Positions 34,817 through 44,017 of a stretch of DNA of 64,000 nucleotides are shown piece after piece. The notes below the pieces were generated by a model, which did not search any database, was not told where the DNA came from, and saw nothing but the letters and a program-made list of their open reading frames with translations. The number at the start of each line of letters is the position of its first letter. Position 1 is the stretch's first letter. Source of the DNA: Streptomyces sp. NBC_00341. Lineage in GTDB: Bacteria > Actinomycetota > Actinomycetes > Streptomycetales > Streptomycetaceae. Position numbers and translations under genes: made by a program. The stretch covers positions 6,944,001 through 7,008,000 of the forward strand of contig NZ_CP108002.1 of NCBI RefSeq assembly GCF_041435055.1, written 5' to 3'.

Positions 34817-35214
34817 GCTCGATCCACCGCATCAACCCCGCCGAACTCTCGCCGCCCGCGGGGTTCTCGCACGCGGTCACCGCCACCGGGAGCCGGCTGG
34901 TCTTCCTGGCCGGACAGACCGCGCTCGACCAGCGCGGCGACATCGTCGGGACGACCCTGCCCGAGCAGTTCACCGCCGCGCTCACCAATCTGCTCGCCGC
35001 CCTGCGAGCGGCGGGCGGCGCCCCGGCGGACCTGGCCCGGGTCACGGTGTACGCCACCGACGTGGCCGACTACCGGGCGAACGCCGCGGAGCTGGGCCGG
35101 ATCTGGCGGCGGCTGGCCGGCCGCGACTACCCCGCGATGGCGGTGATCGGGGCGGTACGGCTCTGGGACGAGCAGGCACTCGTCGAGATCGACGGGACGG
35201 CCGTGCTGCCCTGA
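34813..35214 (+). CDS. RidA/YjgF-family protein, catalytic Arg position changed
   Basis: 133 aa. The Rid fold is clear: LVFLAGQTALDQRGDIVG, QFTAALTNLLAALRAAGGAPADLARVTVYATDVADYRANAAEL, LVEIDGTAVL. In RidA the imine-hydrolysing Arg lies in a PAR motif before the last strands; here the equivalent reads YPAMAVIGAVRL, with Met for Arg. It may therefore belong to a Rid subfamily without classical 2-iminopropionate deaminase activity. It is coupled to the acyl-CoA dehydrogenase. In a 2-aminobenzoate route an enamine or imine intermediate is expected, which would explain its presence. Confidence 0.88.
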   Translation: MSSIHRINPAELSPPAGFSHAVTATGSRLVFLAGQTALDQRGDIVGTTLPEQFTAALTNLLAALRAAGGAPADLARVTVYATDVADYRANAAELGRIWRRLAGRDYPAMAVIGAVRLWDEQALVEIDGTAVLP

Positions 35215-35216
35215 CC

Positions 35217-35244
35217 GGGCCGCGCGGCCTGAACCGCGCGGCCC
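35217..35244. terminator. Bidirectional terminator between rid and flavin monooxygenase genes
   Basis: A perfect 11-bp stem (35217-35227 with 35234-35244) with a 6-nt loop, directly after the Rid stop and before the convergent flavoprotein gene ends. Confidence 0.8.
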
Positions 35245-35266
35245 GCCCCGGGGACTGTCGTGGGGA

Positions 35267-36400
35267 TCAGTACGGCTTCACCAGCACGTGGGCCGCGCCC
35301 GGAATGCCGACCTTCAGCAGCTCGTCCTCCTCGGGCGTCGTCTCGCCGCCGGTCTCCTGCTTGAGCACGGCACGCGACATCGCCTGCACCCACATGGCAC
35401 GGGGACGGCGGCGCTCCTCCCAGGCGTCGAGCGCGGTCGCGACGTCCGGCGCGGTGTCCAGCGACTGGGCGAGCACCAGCGCGTCCTCCACGGCCATCGC
35501 CGCACCCTGCGCGATGTGCGGGGTGCTCGCGTGCGCGGCGTCACCGGCCAGTACCACCCGGCCGACGTGCCACGGCTCCTCGACGGTCACCTGGGAGATC
35601 CGCGAGTACACCACGTTCTCGGGTCCGGTGACCGCGGCGAGCGCCTCCGCGACCGGGCCGGAGAACATCGGCAGCCGCTCCTTGAGCTGCTCGTGGGACC
35701 TCGTGGGGTCGGGCCGGAAGTCCTCGGACTCCGGGAACACCGTGCCCAGGTACATCAGTTCTTCCGTGATCGGGGTGAGCAGCGCCTTGGCCGCCTGGCC
35801 CGCGGTGCTCATCACGACACCCCGCACCCGCTCCTGACGGGGCACGGTGACACGCCAGTTGGCGAATCCCGTGTACTGCGGGGCGTAACGCTCGCCGTAC
35901 AGCCGGGTGCGCAGCGGCGAGCCGATGCCGTCGAAGCCGACGACCAGGTCCCAGCGGCCGGCCGAGCCGTCGGACAGGGTGACGTCCACGCCCTGGCCGT
36001 CGTCCGTGAGCTCCGCGATGGTGGCGCCGAAGCGGATCGTGGCGCCGGCCGCCTCGGCGGCGTTGCCGAGCACCTGGGCCAGCGCGGGGCGGGGTATGCC
36101 GTTGTTGGACGGCGCGTCGTCCATCCGGGGCTGCGGAATCTCCGCCAGGGTGTTCCCGGCCGGGTCCGCGATGGTCAGGACCTCCCACTCGAAGCCCGCC
36201 TTCAGGCAGTCGTCGAGCACCCCGATCTCCCGCATGACGTGGAGCGCGTTGGACGGCTGGATGATGCCGACGCCGAGTGCGTCGAGCTCGTCGCGGAGCT
36301 CGATGACCTCGACGGTGTGGCCGCGCCGGGCCAGGGCGGTGGCGAGCGTCAGCCCGCCGATGCCGCCGCCGTGTACCAGGACGCGCAGGGGTGTTGCCAT
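35267..36400 (-). CDS. FAD-dependent monooxygenase following conservon 2
   Basis: 377 aa from ATG 36400, with GGAGAG upstream. Class A flavoprotein: VHGGGIGGLTLATALARRGHTVEVIE (GxGxxG), a DG motif in LVVGFDGIGSPLRTRLYG and the GD motif VVLAGDAAHASTPHIAQGAAMAVEDA. It resembles 3-hydroxybenzoate 6-hydroxylase/salicylate hydroxylase-like enzymes; substrate unknown. It lies 65 nt downstream of conservon 2 cvnD on the same strand, taking the place a P450 holds in conservon 1, so it is probably the conservon's oxygenase. It may instead serve the adjacent aromatic cluster. Confidence 0.88.
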   Translation of the reverse strand: MATPLRVLVHGGGIGGLTLATALARRGHTVEVIELRDELDALGVGIIQPSNALHVMREIGVLDDCLKAGFEWEVLTIADPAGNTLAEIPQPRMDDAPSNNGIPRPALAQVLGNAAEAAGATIRFGATIAELTDDGQGVDVTLSDGSAGRWDLVVGFDGIGSPLRTRLYGERYAPQYTGFANWRVTVPRQERVRGVVMSTAGQAAKALLTPITEELMYLGTVFPESEDFRPDPTRSHEQLKERLPMFSGPVAEALAAVTGPENVVYSRISQVTVEEPWHVGRVVLAGDAAHASTPHIAQGAAMAVEDALVLAQSLDTAPDVATALDAWEERRRPRAMWVQAMSRAVLKQETGGETTPEEDELLKVGIPGAAHVLVKPY

Positions 36401-36465
36401 ATCGGGTCTCTCCAGAGAGGGAGTCAACAGGAATCAGCGGGTACCGGCCGGAGCCGGCGGGAACG

Positions 36466-37035
36466 TCAGCCGACCGCGACGGGCAGGCTCATCAGGTGTT
36501 CGACCAGGGCCAGCAGCACGTCCCGGCCGAACGTCCGTTCACGCACGTCACCGACGAGCAGGGGGACATGGGGATCGAGGTCGAGCGCGGCCCGCACCTC
36601 GTCCGCGGTGCGGGTGTTGTGGCCGTGGAAGCAGTTGATCGCCACCACGAACGGGATGTCGCGGCTCTCGAAGAAGTCGATCGAGGCGAAACTGGTCTCC
36701 AGCCGGCGGGTGTCGGCGATCACGACGCCGCCGAGCGCGCCGTTCACCAGGTCGTTCCACATGAACCAGAAGCGCTCCTGGCCCGGTGTGCCGAAGAGGT
36801 ACACGACCAGCTCTGGACTGACCGTGATCCGGCCGAAGTCCAGTGCCACGGTGGTCGTGTCCTTCTGGCCGACACCGGCCAGATCGTCGACGCCGACGCT
36901 GGCCTTGGTCAGGAACTCCTCGGTACGCAGGGGCGCGACCTCACTGACGGCGCCCACCAGGGTGGTCTTGCCGACGCCGAAGCCGCCGGCGATCAGTATC
37001 TTGACGGCGGCCGGGGCCGCCTGACTGGTTGTCAT
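36466..37035 (-). CDS. cvnD: Conservon 2 GTPase (CvnD)
   Basis: 189 aa. P-loop AGGFGVGKTTLVG (about residues 16-28), switch region YLFGTPGQERFWFMWNDLV and AINCFHG in the NKxD position. It is the Ras-like output protein of the conservon. It lies 6 nt after cvnC. The flavin monooxygenase gene follows. Confidence 0.93.
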   Translation of the reverse strand: MTTSQAAPAAVKILIAGGFGVGKTTLVGAVSEVAPLRTEEFLTKASVGVDDLAGVGQKDTTTVALDFGRITVSPELVVYLFGTPGQERFWFMWNDLVNGALGGVVIADTRRLETSFASIDFFESRDIPFVVAINCFHGHNTRTADEVRAALDLDPHVPLLVGDVRERTFGRDVLLALVEHLMSLPVAVG

Positions 37036-37041
37036 CTTTAC

Positions 37042-37443
37042 TCAGAGTCTCCGGAGTCCGTCGCGAACAGCGGCCAGCACGCCCATGTCCGCACCGCCGG
37101 CCGCCCGTGCCACCGAGAGCGGGGCGCGGGCGAGCAACAGGCCGTGGGACACCAGGTCCGCCAGCAGGATCTTGGTCACCGAGACCGGGAGGTTGAGGTC
37201 GGCCGAGACCTCGGCGACCGCCGCGGGACGCAGGCAGCGCTCCAGGATCATCCGGTGCTCCGGCTGGAGCCGGCCGGGCCGGGCCGCCGCCCCGTGTTCG
37301 TCCCGCGGGTCGTGTGCGGTCGTCAGCACGGTGATGAGGGTGAAGTCGTCCCGCTCGGGAGCGGTCCGGCCACGGGTGATGGTGTACGGGCGCACCATGG
37401 TGCCCGCCCCGTCCTCCTCCTCGTCCTCCCAGTGCGGGGTCAC
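37042..37443 (-). CDS. cvnC: Conservon 2 DUF742 protein (CvnC)
   Basis: 133 aa, GTG start overlapping the cvnB stop by 4 nt. MVRPYTITRGRTAP (about residues 16-29) is the DUF742 hallmark; the C-terminal part (EHRMILERCLRPAAVAEVSADLNLPVSVTKILLADLV) is the winged-helix-like region. An acidic N-terminal tail (EDEEEDG) precedes it. Confidence 0.94.
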   Translation of the reverse strand: MTPHWEDEEEDGAGTMVRPYTITRGRTAPERDDFTLITVLTTAHDPRDEHGAAARPGRLQPEHRMILERCLRPAAVAEVSADLNLPVSVTKILLADLVSHGLLLARAPLSVARAAGGADMGVLAAVRDGLRRL

Positions 37444-37877
37444 GCGTGCGGCCCGTCCCCGCCGCCGAAGGCGTTGAACTCACCGCGCACCGGAGTGGTG
37501 AGCTTCTGGCCGACCTGCAGGACGAGGTTGTGCATGGCCAGCGACATGATCTCGGCGTCCACCTCCTGGGAGGCGACGACGGCCAGGTGCGTGCCCTGGG
37601 CGGCCGAGATGATGAAGAGCCACAGGTCCGACAGTTCGACGATCACCTGGTGCACGCCGCCGCCGTTGAAGAGCTGCCCGACGCCCCGGGCCAGACTCTG
37701 CTGGCCGGTGCAGATGGCGGCCAGCCGCTCCGCGTCCGCGCGCTCGACGGTGCGCGAGTGGCTCACCACCAGGCCGTCGTCGGACAGCAGCACGGCGTTC
37801 AGGGTCTCGGCCACCGAGTCCACGAGGCCGTCGAGCAGCCAGTCGAGGTCCTGATGAGTGGCGGTTGTGCGTGTCAT
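37440..37877 (-). CDS. cvnB: Conservon 2 roadblock/LC7 protein (CvnB)
   Basis: 145 aa from ATG 37877 (overlaps the cvnA stop). LDWLLDGLVDSVAETLNAVLLSDDGLVVSHS and GVHQVIVELSDLWLFIISAAQGTHLAVVASQEVDAEIMSLAMHNLV are classic roadblock/LC7. It is the predicted CvnD partner. A much longer ORF in this frame is not credible upstream of 37877. Confidence 0.95.
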   Translation of the reverse strand: MTRTTATHQDLDWLLDGLVDSVAETLNAVLLSDDGLVVSHSRTVERADAERLAAICTGQQSLARGVGQLFNGGGVHQVIVELSDLWLFIISAAQGTHLAVVASQEVDAEIMSLAMHNLVLQVGQKLTTPVRGEFNAFGGGDGPHA

Positions 37878-40852
37878 GACCGTTCTTCTCTCGTGGGGAG
37901 GTGGGCGGGCGGGCCGGGATCCGTCGGCGGTTCGTCGGTCGCGCGTGCGGCGCGGGACCGGCGCTGGAAGGCCCCGATCGCGGCTCCGGCCCTTCGGGGG
38001 GCCGGCCGCCGGAGCGGGTTCTCGTCCCGGCTCCGCGGCGTCGGCGCGGCGGGCCCGGCGGCCGGGTCGAGCCGCAGTTCGTCCGCGAGGCTGGCCTGCC
38101 GTACCCGGCGCGGCAACGGGGGTTCCGCGGCCGGTGCGGCGGGCAGCGCGGGCCGGCCGGGCCCGCCGCCGGGGGCCGTGGCGGACGACGGCGGTGCCGG
38201 ATGGTCGGGCTCGGCCACCGGCAGCCGCCCGGGATGCCCGGCGGCCGGTTCCGGAAGTCGGGGGCCGGGAACCGGGAACCCGCCCCGGTCCCCGGTGGTG
38301 CCCGCCGGATACTGGCCCGGGTACGGCTGCTGCGGAGTCATGTACGGCTCCTCCGGCGTCGGGTACGGCTGGTGCGTTACGGGGTACTGGCCCTCGGCCT
38401 TCATGTACGGCTGTTCGGCCCGGTCGTACGGGTCCTGTTGGGAGCCGCCGTACGGCGACACCGGCCCGGCGGACCCGTACGGAGACGTCCCGGGGACGGG
38501 GGCGGGATCGGGCGTGGGCAGAGGTGCGGTGTACGGCGGGTACGGGTGCTCGCGTCCGTCGGACGAGCCGTTGAAGGAGCCGCCGAACGGGTCGTCCGCC
38601 GGGGCGCCCGCGGTGCCTTCCGCCGGGGCGCCGGGTGTGGGCAGCGGCTGCTGCCCGTCCCCGCCCGGGAAGGGCTCGGCCGCCACGCTGTACGGGGCCG
38701 CCGCGTCGAACGGTGCGCCGGAGGCGTGCAGCGCGGTGACCCCGGCGAGGGCCTGGCCGCGGCCCCGGCTGGGCAGCGCCTCCGCGTCGCCGGTCGCGGC
38801 GGGCATCGGGGGCGCGGGGGGCTGGGCGGCCTCCGGGGACGGTACGCCCACCGGGCCGGTGCGCGGCTCGGTGACCGTGAGCGCGTCCGGGACGAGCACG
38901 ACGACGCGGGTGCCGCCGAAGGCCGAGGGCCGGAACTCCACCCGCAGCCCGTGCTGGTCGGCCAGGCGCGCGATCACGTACAGGCCCAGCCGGATGTCGT
39001 CGGAGTGCGCCAGCACGTCCATCCTGGGCGGACGGCTCATCAGCTCGTTGGCGTCGGCCAGCTGTTGCTCGTCCATACCGAGGCCGCGGTCCTCGACCTC
39101 GATGGCCAGTCCCCGGCTCACCCGGGCCGCCCTGACCTCGACGGGGCTCGGCGGCCTGGAGAAGCTGAGGGCGTTCTCGATCAGCTCGGCGAGCACATGG
39201 GAGACCGGACCGACGGCCCGCTCCGTGAGCCACGGAGCGCCGTCCAGGTCCAGCACCACGCGCTGGTAGTCCTGCACCTCGCCCTGGGCGGAGCGCATGA
39301 CGTCCAGCAGTGGAACGGGCTTGCGCCAGCGCCGGTGCGGGGAGCCGCCGGCGAGGATCACCAGGTTCTCCTCGTAACGGCGGAGCCGGGCGGTGAGGTG
39401 GTCGAGGTCGAAGAGGCCGTCCAGCACCTCGGGGTCCTCGTGCTTGCGCTCCAGCTCGTCCAGCTTCTTCAGCTGCTGGCCGATCAACTGCTGGGTGCGG
39501 CGCGCGATGCGCTGCAGCAGCCGCTCGAAGCCGCGGTGCTGGTCGGCCTGTCTGACGGCCGCCTGCACGGCGCTGGTGCGGGCCAGGTTGAGCGCGTTGC
39601 CCAGCTGCGTCAGCTCGTCGGACTTGCCGCTCCCGCTGTCCGGCGTGATGGCACGGGCCTCGGCCTCGACATCGATGCGCTCTCCCTTGGAGAGACGGTC
39701 GACCACATCGGGGAGCGTCTTCTCCAGCTCCTCGGCGCGCTCCTGGAGCCCGCCGATGCGGCGGCGCAGGTTACGCGTGAGGCGCCAGGTGATCCAGATG
39801 ACCGCGATGACCGCGAGGAGACCGACCACGGTGGTCAGGACGACCCTGATCAGCAGCGAGATGACGCTGTCCTTGCCGTTCTCCACCACCATCGCGGTGC
39901 GGTGCTCCATCAGCTTCTTCAGCTGGGGAGTCAGATCGTCCATCGCGCCGCGCCAGGTCTTCTCCCGGGCGCCGAGGCTGACGAATCCGGCACTGTCCGG
40001 ATCGGCGGGGCGCAGCACCTGCGTCTCCACCTGGGTCTTGGTCTTCCAGGCGGGGCCGGCGGCGATCTCGTCCCACATCGCCTTCTCGTCCGCCGGAAGG
40101 TAGGGGGCGACCTTGGAGGAGTACTGGAACGGCTGGGCGGAGACGGCTTCACGGACCTCCTGGAGGTCTGCCGTGCTCAGTTTGCCGTCGGGCCAGCCAC
40201 GGGCCAGCAGGGCGTCCGTCCGGGAGATCATCTCCTTGCCCCAGAACAGGTCGACCAGTGGCTGCGAGAGCGTGGTGATCTTGCCGTTGTCCACATGGCT
40301 GAGCGCGGTGAACAGCTGCAGATCGACCGTGATCAGATCCGTGTAGTAGCGGTACACGGCCTTCTGCTGGTCTCCGTCGCCCTCGTCGACGAGGGTCCGC
40401 TGGGCGGGGAGTTGGGTGATCGCCTGGCGGGCCTGCGCGACCGCGTCGCGCACCTCGCCGGGTGCGTCACCGGTGTCGATGTCGGAGAGGGTCTGGAAGC
40501 TGGTGATCGCTTCGTCGGTCAGCTTGCGCTGCTTGCTCAGCGCGTCGGTGGCTCCTCCCCTGCGGGCCAGCGCCTCGGCACTCAGCCGACGCTCCTCCTG
40601 CAGGTTGTAGTACACGATGTTGGACGGCTGGCCGGCCTTCTGGGCCAACTGCCCCTGGGCTGCCTGGGTCTGGAAGTCGAGCAGAGTCTGACCACTGGTG
40701 ACGGCCCAGAGGGCGGCCAGTGCGACACCGGGGACGATGGCCAGTACGAGCAGGGCTGTCCGCAGCGACATGGTGGTCGAGTCGCTCCGCCGAGACGCGC
40801 GCGTGCGCAGGGCATGCTCCTTGGCGATGATGCCAGCCTCACGACTGGTCAA
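37874..40852 (-). CDS. cvnA: Conservon 2 sensor kinase-like protein with nitrate/nitrite-sensor-type extracellular domain (CvnA)
   Basis: 992 aa. Two membrane segments (about residues 28-50 and 340-362) flank a helical extracellular NIT-type sensor region. A HAMP-like linker follows, then HATPase_c with N-box LAELIENALSFSRPPSPVEV, G1 VEDRGLGMDEQ and G2 IRLGLYVIARLADQHG. Residues about 675-992 are a Pro/Tyr/Gly-rich disordered tail with repeated YMxPxQPYP-like elements. Such tails are usual in large Streptomyces CvnA proteins. No ribosome binding site is evident. It heads the cvnABCD-flavin monooxygenase operon. Confidence 0.93.
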   Translation of the reverse strand: MTSREAGIIAKEHALRTRASRRSDSTTMSLRTALLVLAIVPGVALAALWAVTSGQTLLDFQTQAAQGQLAQKAGQPSNIVYYNLQEERRLSAEALARRGGATDALSKQRKLTDEAITSFQTLSDIDTGDAPGEVRDAVAQARQAITQLPAQRTLVDEGDGDQQKAVYRYYTDLITVDLQLFTALSHVDNGKITTLSQPLVDLFWGKEMISRTDALLARGWPDGKLSTADLQEVREAVSAQPFQYSSKVAPYLPADEKAMWDEIAAGPAWKTKTQVETQVLRPADPDSAGFVSLGAREKTWRGAMDDLTPQLKKLMEHRTAMVVENGKDSVISLLIRVVLTTVVGLLAVIAVIWITWRLTRNLRRRIGGLQERAEELEKTLPDVVDRLSKGERIDVEAEARAITPDSGSGKSDELTQLGNALNLARTSAVQAAVRQADQHRGFERLLQRIARRTQQLIGQQLKKLDELERKHEDPEVLDGLFDLDHLTARLRRYEENLVILAGGSPHRRWRKPVPLLDVMRSAQGEVQDYQRVVLDLDGAPWLTERAVGPVSHVLAELIENALSFSRPPSPVEVRAARVSRGLAIEVEDRGLGMDEQQLADANELMSRPPRMDVLAHSDDIRLGLYVIARLADQHGLRVEFRPSAFGGTRVVVLVPDALTVTEPRTGPVGVPSPEAAQPPAPPMPAATGDAEALPSRGRGQALAGVTALHASGAPFDAAAPYSVAAEPFPGGDGQQPLPTPGAPAEGTAGAPADDPFGGSFNGSSDGREHPYPPYTAPLPTPDPAPVPGTSPYGSAGPVSPYGGSQQDPYDRAEQPYMKAEGQYPVTHQPYPTPEEPYMTPQQPYPGQYPAGTTGDRGGFPVPGPRLPEPAAGHPGRLPVAEPDHPAPPSSATAPGGGPGRPALPAAPAAEPPLPRRVRQASLADELRLDPAAGPAAPTPRSRDENPLRRPAPRRAGAAIGAFQRRSRAARATDEPPTDPGPPAHLPTREERS

Positions 40853-41098
40853 ATCCGTTTAGAACTTCGACAGATAGATATTAGCCACACTGTAAAAATG
40901 AAAAGTAAGCGGCCTCACAAGTGCAACACCGAACGATCACGGACTCACCATCTACGCGCGGAGCTGTCGCGACCGATCTGAGTGCGCACGGGTGGGCGCG
41001 GCGCGCCGTACGGGTGAAGCCGGTTCAGGGATATATCTGTATTTAGTGCCCTTTGCCCGTTCTGCAACCCCCTGCGGCGGACCGACCCGCGGAGCCGT
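40853..41098. promoter_or_regulatory. Divergent promoter region between conservon 2 and the mrp operon
   Basis: This 246-nt spacer has two AT-rich islands. Near 40880-40890 the minus strand reads TAATAT, a likely -10 for cvnA. Around 41030-41046 the plus strand has the palindrome GATATATC followed by TGTATTTAGT, a likely promoter region for mrpA. No gene is seen. Confidence 0.4.
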
Positions 41099-44017
41099 AT
41101 GACCGCGCTCATCGTCTGCCACTTCGTCCTGGCCGCGTGCGCCCATCCGCTGGTCCGGCGACTGGGCACGCGCGCGTTCGTCGTACTGGCCCTGCCGCCG
41201 GCCGCCACCACCTGCTGGGCCCTCGCCCAGTGGGACACCGCCGCCTCCGGCGCCTCTGTCACCTGGTCGTGGCAGTGGATCCCGGACTACGACGTCGCCC
41301 TCGGCCTGCGCCTGGACGCGCTGGCCGAACTGATGGTGCTGCTCGCGGCCGGTGTCGGCACGCTCGTCCTGCTCTACTGCGCCTCGTACTTCACCGACGA
41401 CACCCCGCAACTGGCCGGATTCGGCGGGAACCTGCTCGCCTTCACCGGGGCGATGCTCGCCCTCGTCCTCGCCGACGACCTGATCTCGCTCTATGTGTTC
41501 TGGGAGCTGACCACGGTCTTCTCCTACCTCCTGATCGGCTACAACAGCGAGCACCGGCACAGCCGCAGGTCCGCCCTCCAGGCGCTCACCGTGACCACCT
41601 TCGGCGGCCTCGCCATGCTGGTCGGCTTCCTGATCATCGGTCAGGCGTCGGGTACCTACCGGATCTCCGCGATCCTCGCGGACCCGCCCCGCACGAGCGT
41701 CGCCGTCTCGGTGGCCGTGGTGCTGATCCTGTGCGGAGCGCTGTCCAAGTCCGCGATCTGGCCGTTCAGCCTCTGGCTCCCGAACGCCATGGCCGCGCCC
41801 ACCCCGGTCAGCGCCTACCTGCACGCCGCCGCCATGGTCAAGGCCGGTGTCTACCTGGTCGCCCGCCTGGCACCCGGATTCGCCGATGTCCCCGTCTGGC
41901 GGCCCGTCGTGATGATCCTCGGCGCCGCGACCATGCTGCTCGGCGGCTGGCGGGCGCTGCGGCTCAACGACCTCAAACTCGTCCTCGCCTACGGCACCGT
42001 CAGCCAGCTCGGCTTCCTCACCCTGCTCGCCGGAATCGGCAACCGTGACGCGGCACTGGCCGCCGCCGTGATGATCCTCGGGCACGCCCTCTTCAAGGCG
42101 CCACTGTTCCTCGTCACCGGCATCGTCGACCACGCGGCCGGCACCCGGGACCTGCGCAGACTCTCCGGTGTCGGACGGGCGCTGCCGCACGTCTGCGCCG
42201 TCGCCGTGATCGCCGCCGCGTCCATGGCCGCGCTGCCCCCGCTGCTGGGCTTCGCCACGAAGGAGGCGGCCTTCGAGGCGCTGCTGCACGGTGACACCGC
42301 GGACCGGTGGGCGCTGGGCATCACCGTCGCCGGATCGATGCTGACCGTCGCCTATACGGTCCGGTTCGTCTGGGGAGCCTTCCTGCGCAAGCCCGGCGTC
42401 ACCGACACGCCGGTCCACCGGGTCGGCTGGGCCTTCCTCGCCCCGCCCGCCCTGCTCGCCGCCTGCGGACTGGTCCTCGGCCCCGGCGTCGGGTGGACCG
42501 ACCGCCTGCTGAGCGCCTACGCGGACGCCTTCCCGGCCCCCGCGCACCCCTACCACCTCGCGCTCTGGCACGGATTCGGCACCGCGCTGCTGCTCTCGGC
42601 CGTCGCCGTGGCGGGCGGCGCCGCGCTCTTCGCGTGGCGCGGCGAGGTCACCCGGCTCTCCCGGCGGATCGCCTGGCCGACCGCCGACAACGTCTTCGGG
42701 CATCTGCTGCTCGGCCTGGAGCGGCTCTCCCTCCAGATCACCGGCTTCGTCCAGCGCGGCTCGCTCTCCGTCTACCTCGCCACCACGCTGCTCGTGATGC
42801 TCGGCGGGCAGCTGGCCGTGCTCGCCACGGACCGGCCCTGGCGGGGAGCCGCCGCGCCCCGGCTCTGGGACGCACCGCTGCAAGGTGCGGTCGCCGTACT
42901 GACCTGCGCCGCGGCCCTGCTCTGCCTCACCGTCGGACGCCGCATGAAGGCCGTGGTGCTCGCCGGACTCACCGGATACGGGACCGCGTTGCTCTTCGTC
43001 GTCCAGGGCGCGCCCGACCTGGCGCTCACGCAGTTCTGCGTGGAGACCGTGTCGATGATCGTGTTCGTGCTGGTGCTGCGCCGGATGCCGGTGCACTTCC
43101 AGGAGTCGGTCAGCAGCTGGCGCCGTGCCGTGCGCATCCCGGTGGCACTGGCAGCGGCGGCCACCCTGAGCGTGGTGGTGTGGGTCGCGGCGGCGGCGCG
43201 CACCGCGAGGCCGGCGGGCGCCGCCATGGTCGAGGAGACCGCGCACCACGGCCTCAAGGACGTGGTGGCCACCATCCTGGTCGACCTGCGGGCCTGGGAC
43301 ACGATGGGGGAGTCCGCCGTGCTCGCCGCCGCCGCGATCGGTGTGACGAGCCTGATCTATCTGCACCGCCGGGCGGAGGGGGCCGCGGCGCCCCCGGAGC
43401 GGGAGGGGCACACCGCCTGGTCGTTGACCACGCCCCGGCTGTCGGGGCTGCCGCACGGCGACGAGGGGGCGCCGGAGCGCGGCTGGCTGGCGGCCGGCGC
43501 CACGCTCGCGCCCGAGCACCGCTCCGTCGTCTTCGAGGTGGTGGCCCGGCTGCTGTTCCACCCGATTCTGGTGCTCTCGGTGTACCTGCTGTTCTGCGCG
43601 GAGAACATGCCGGGCGGCGGCTTCGTCGCCGGACTGGTCGCCGGAGTCGCCCTGATCGTCCGCTACCTGGCGGGCGGCCGCTTCGAACTGGCCGAGGCAG
43701 CCCCGCTGCAGCCGGGACTCTTCACCGGCCTCGGCCTCTTCCTCTCCACCGGCGTCGCCCTGCTGGGCCTCGCCGACGGCACGGTCCTGCACGCCTGGAC
43801 GTACAAAGGACACCTGCCGGTGATCGGGGCCTATCACTTCGGTACGCCGGTGGTCTTCGACTTCGGTGTCTATCTCCTGGTGCTGGGCGTGGTGCTGGAC
43901 ATCGTGCGGGCCCTCGGCGCGAAGGTCGACCGGCAGATCGAGCGGGCCGCCGCCCAGGAAGCCATGGACCGGGCCGCCGGACGCGGACCGGCACCCGGGA
44001 CGGGAGGCGCGGGATGA
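41099..44017 (+). CDS. mrpA: Mrp antiporter subunit A with fused subunit B domain
   Basis: 972 aa integral membrane protein. The N-terminal two thirds are the NADH-quinone oxidoreductase subunit 5-like ion channel (SLYVFWELTTVFSYLLIGYN, ALSKSAIWPFSLWLPNAMAAPTPVSAYLHAAAMVKAGVYLVAR). The C-terminal part includes an MrpB domain (SVVFEVVARLLFHPILVLSVYLLFCAENMPGGGFVAGLVAG). The complex exports Na+ in exchange for protons and supports alkali and salt tolerance. It is the first gene of a six-gene operon; GGAG lies 4 nt before the ATG. Confidence 0.95.
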   Translation: MTALIVCHFVLAACAHPLVRRLGTRAFVVLALPPAATTCWALAQWDTAASGASVTWSWQWIPDYDVALGLRLDALAELMVLLAAGVGTLVLLYCASYFTDDTPQLAGFGGNLLAFTGAMLALVLADDLISLYVFWELTTVFSYLLIGYNSEHRHSRRSALQALTVTTFGGLAMLVGFLIIGQASGTYRISAILADPPRTSVAVSVAVVLILCGALSKSAIWPFSLWLPNAMAAPTPVSAYLHAAAMVKAGVYLVARLAPGFADVPVWRPVVMILGAATMLLGGWRALRLNDLKLVLAYGTVSQLGFLTLLAGIGNRDAALAAAVMILGHALFKAPLFLVTGIVDHAAGTRDLRRLSGVGRALPHVCAVAVIAAASMAALPPLLGFATKEAAFEALLHGDTADRWALGITVAGSMLTVAYTVRFVWGAFLRKPGVTDTPVHRVGWAFLAPPALLAACGLVLGPGVGWTDRLLSAYADAFPAPAHPYHLALWHGFGTALLLSAVAVAGGAALFAWRGEVTRLSRRIAWPTADNVFGHLLLGLERLSLQITGFVQRGSLSVYLATTLLVMLGGQLAVLATDRPWRGAAAPRLWDAPLQGAVAVLTCAAALLCLTVGRRMKAVVLAGLTGYGTALLFVVQGAPDLALTQFCVETVSMIVFVLVLRRMPVHFQESVSSWRRAVRIPVALAAAATLSVVVWVAAAARTARPAGAAMVEETAHHGLKDVVATILVDLRAWDTMGESAVLAAAAIGVTSLIYLHRRAEGAAAPPEREGHTAWSLTTPRLSGLPHGDEGAPERGWLAAGATLAPEHRSVVFEVVARLLFHPILVLSVYLLFCAENMPGGGFVAGLVAGVALIVRYLAGGRFELAEAAPLQPGLFTGLGLFLSTGVALLGLADGTVLHAWTYKGHLPVIGAYHFGTPVVFDFGVYLLVLGVVLDIVRALGAKVDRQIERAAAQEAMDRAAGRGPAPGTGGAG

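Noticed and set aside
37901..40981. A 1026-codon plus-strand frame opposite conservon 2 cvnA
   Set aside because: Low-complexity shadow; the minus-strand sensor has recognisable transmembrane and HATPase motifs.
40952..43837. A 961-codon minus-strand frame opposite mrpA
   Set aside because: Its Gly/Glu/Asp/Arg composition is the shadow of high-GC membrane protein codons; mrpA is clearly the real gene.
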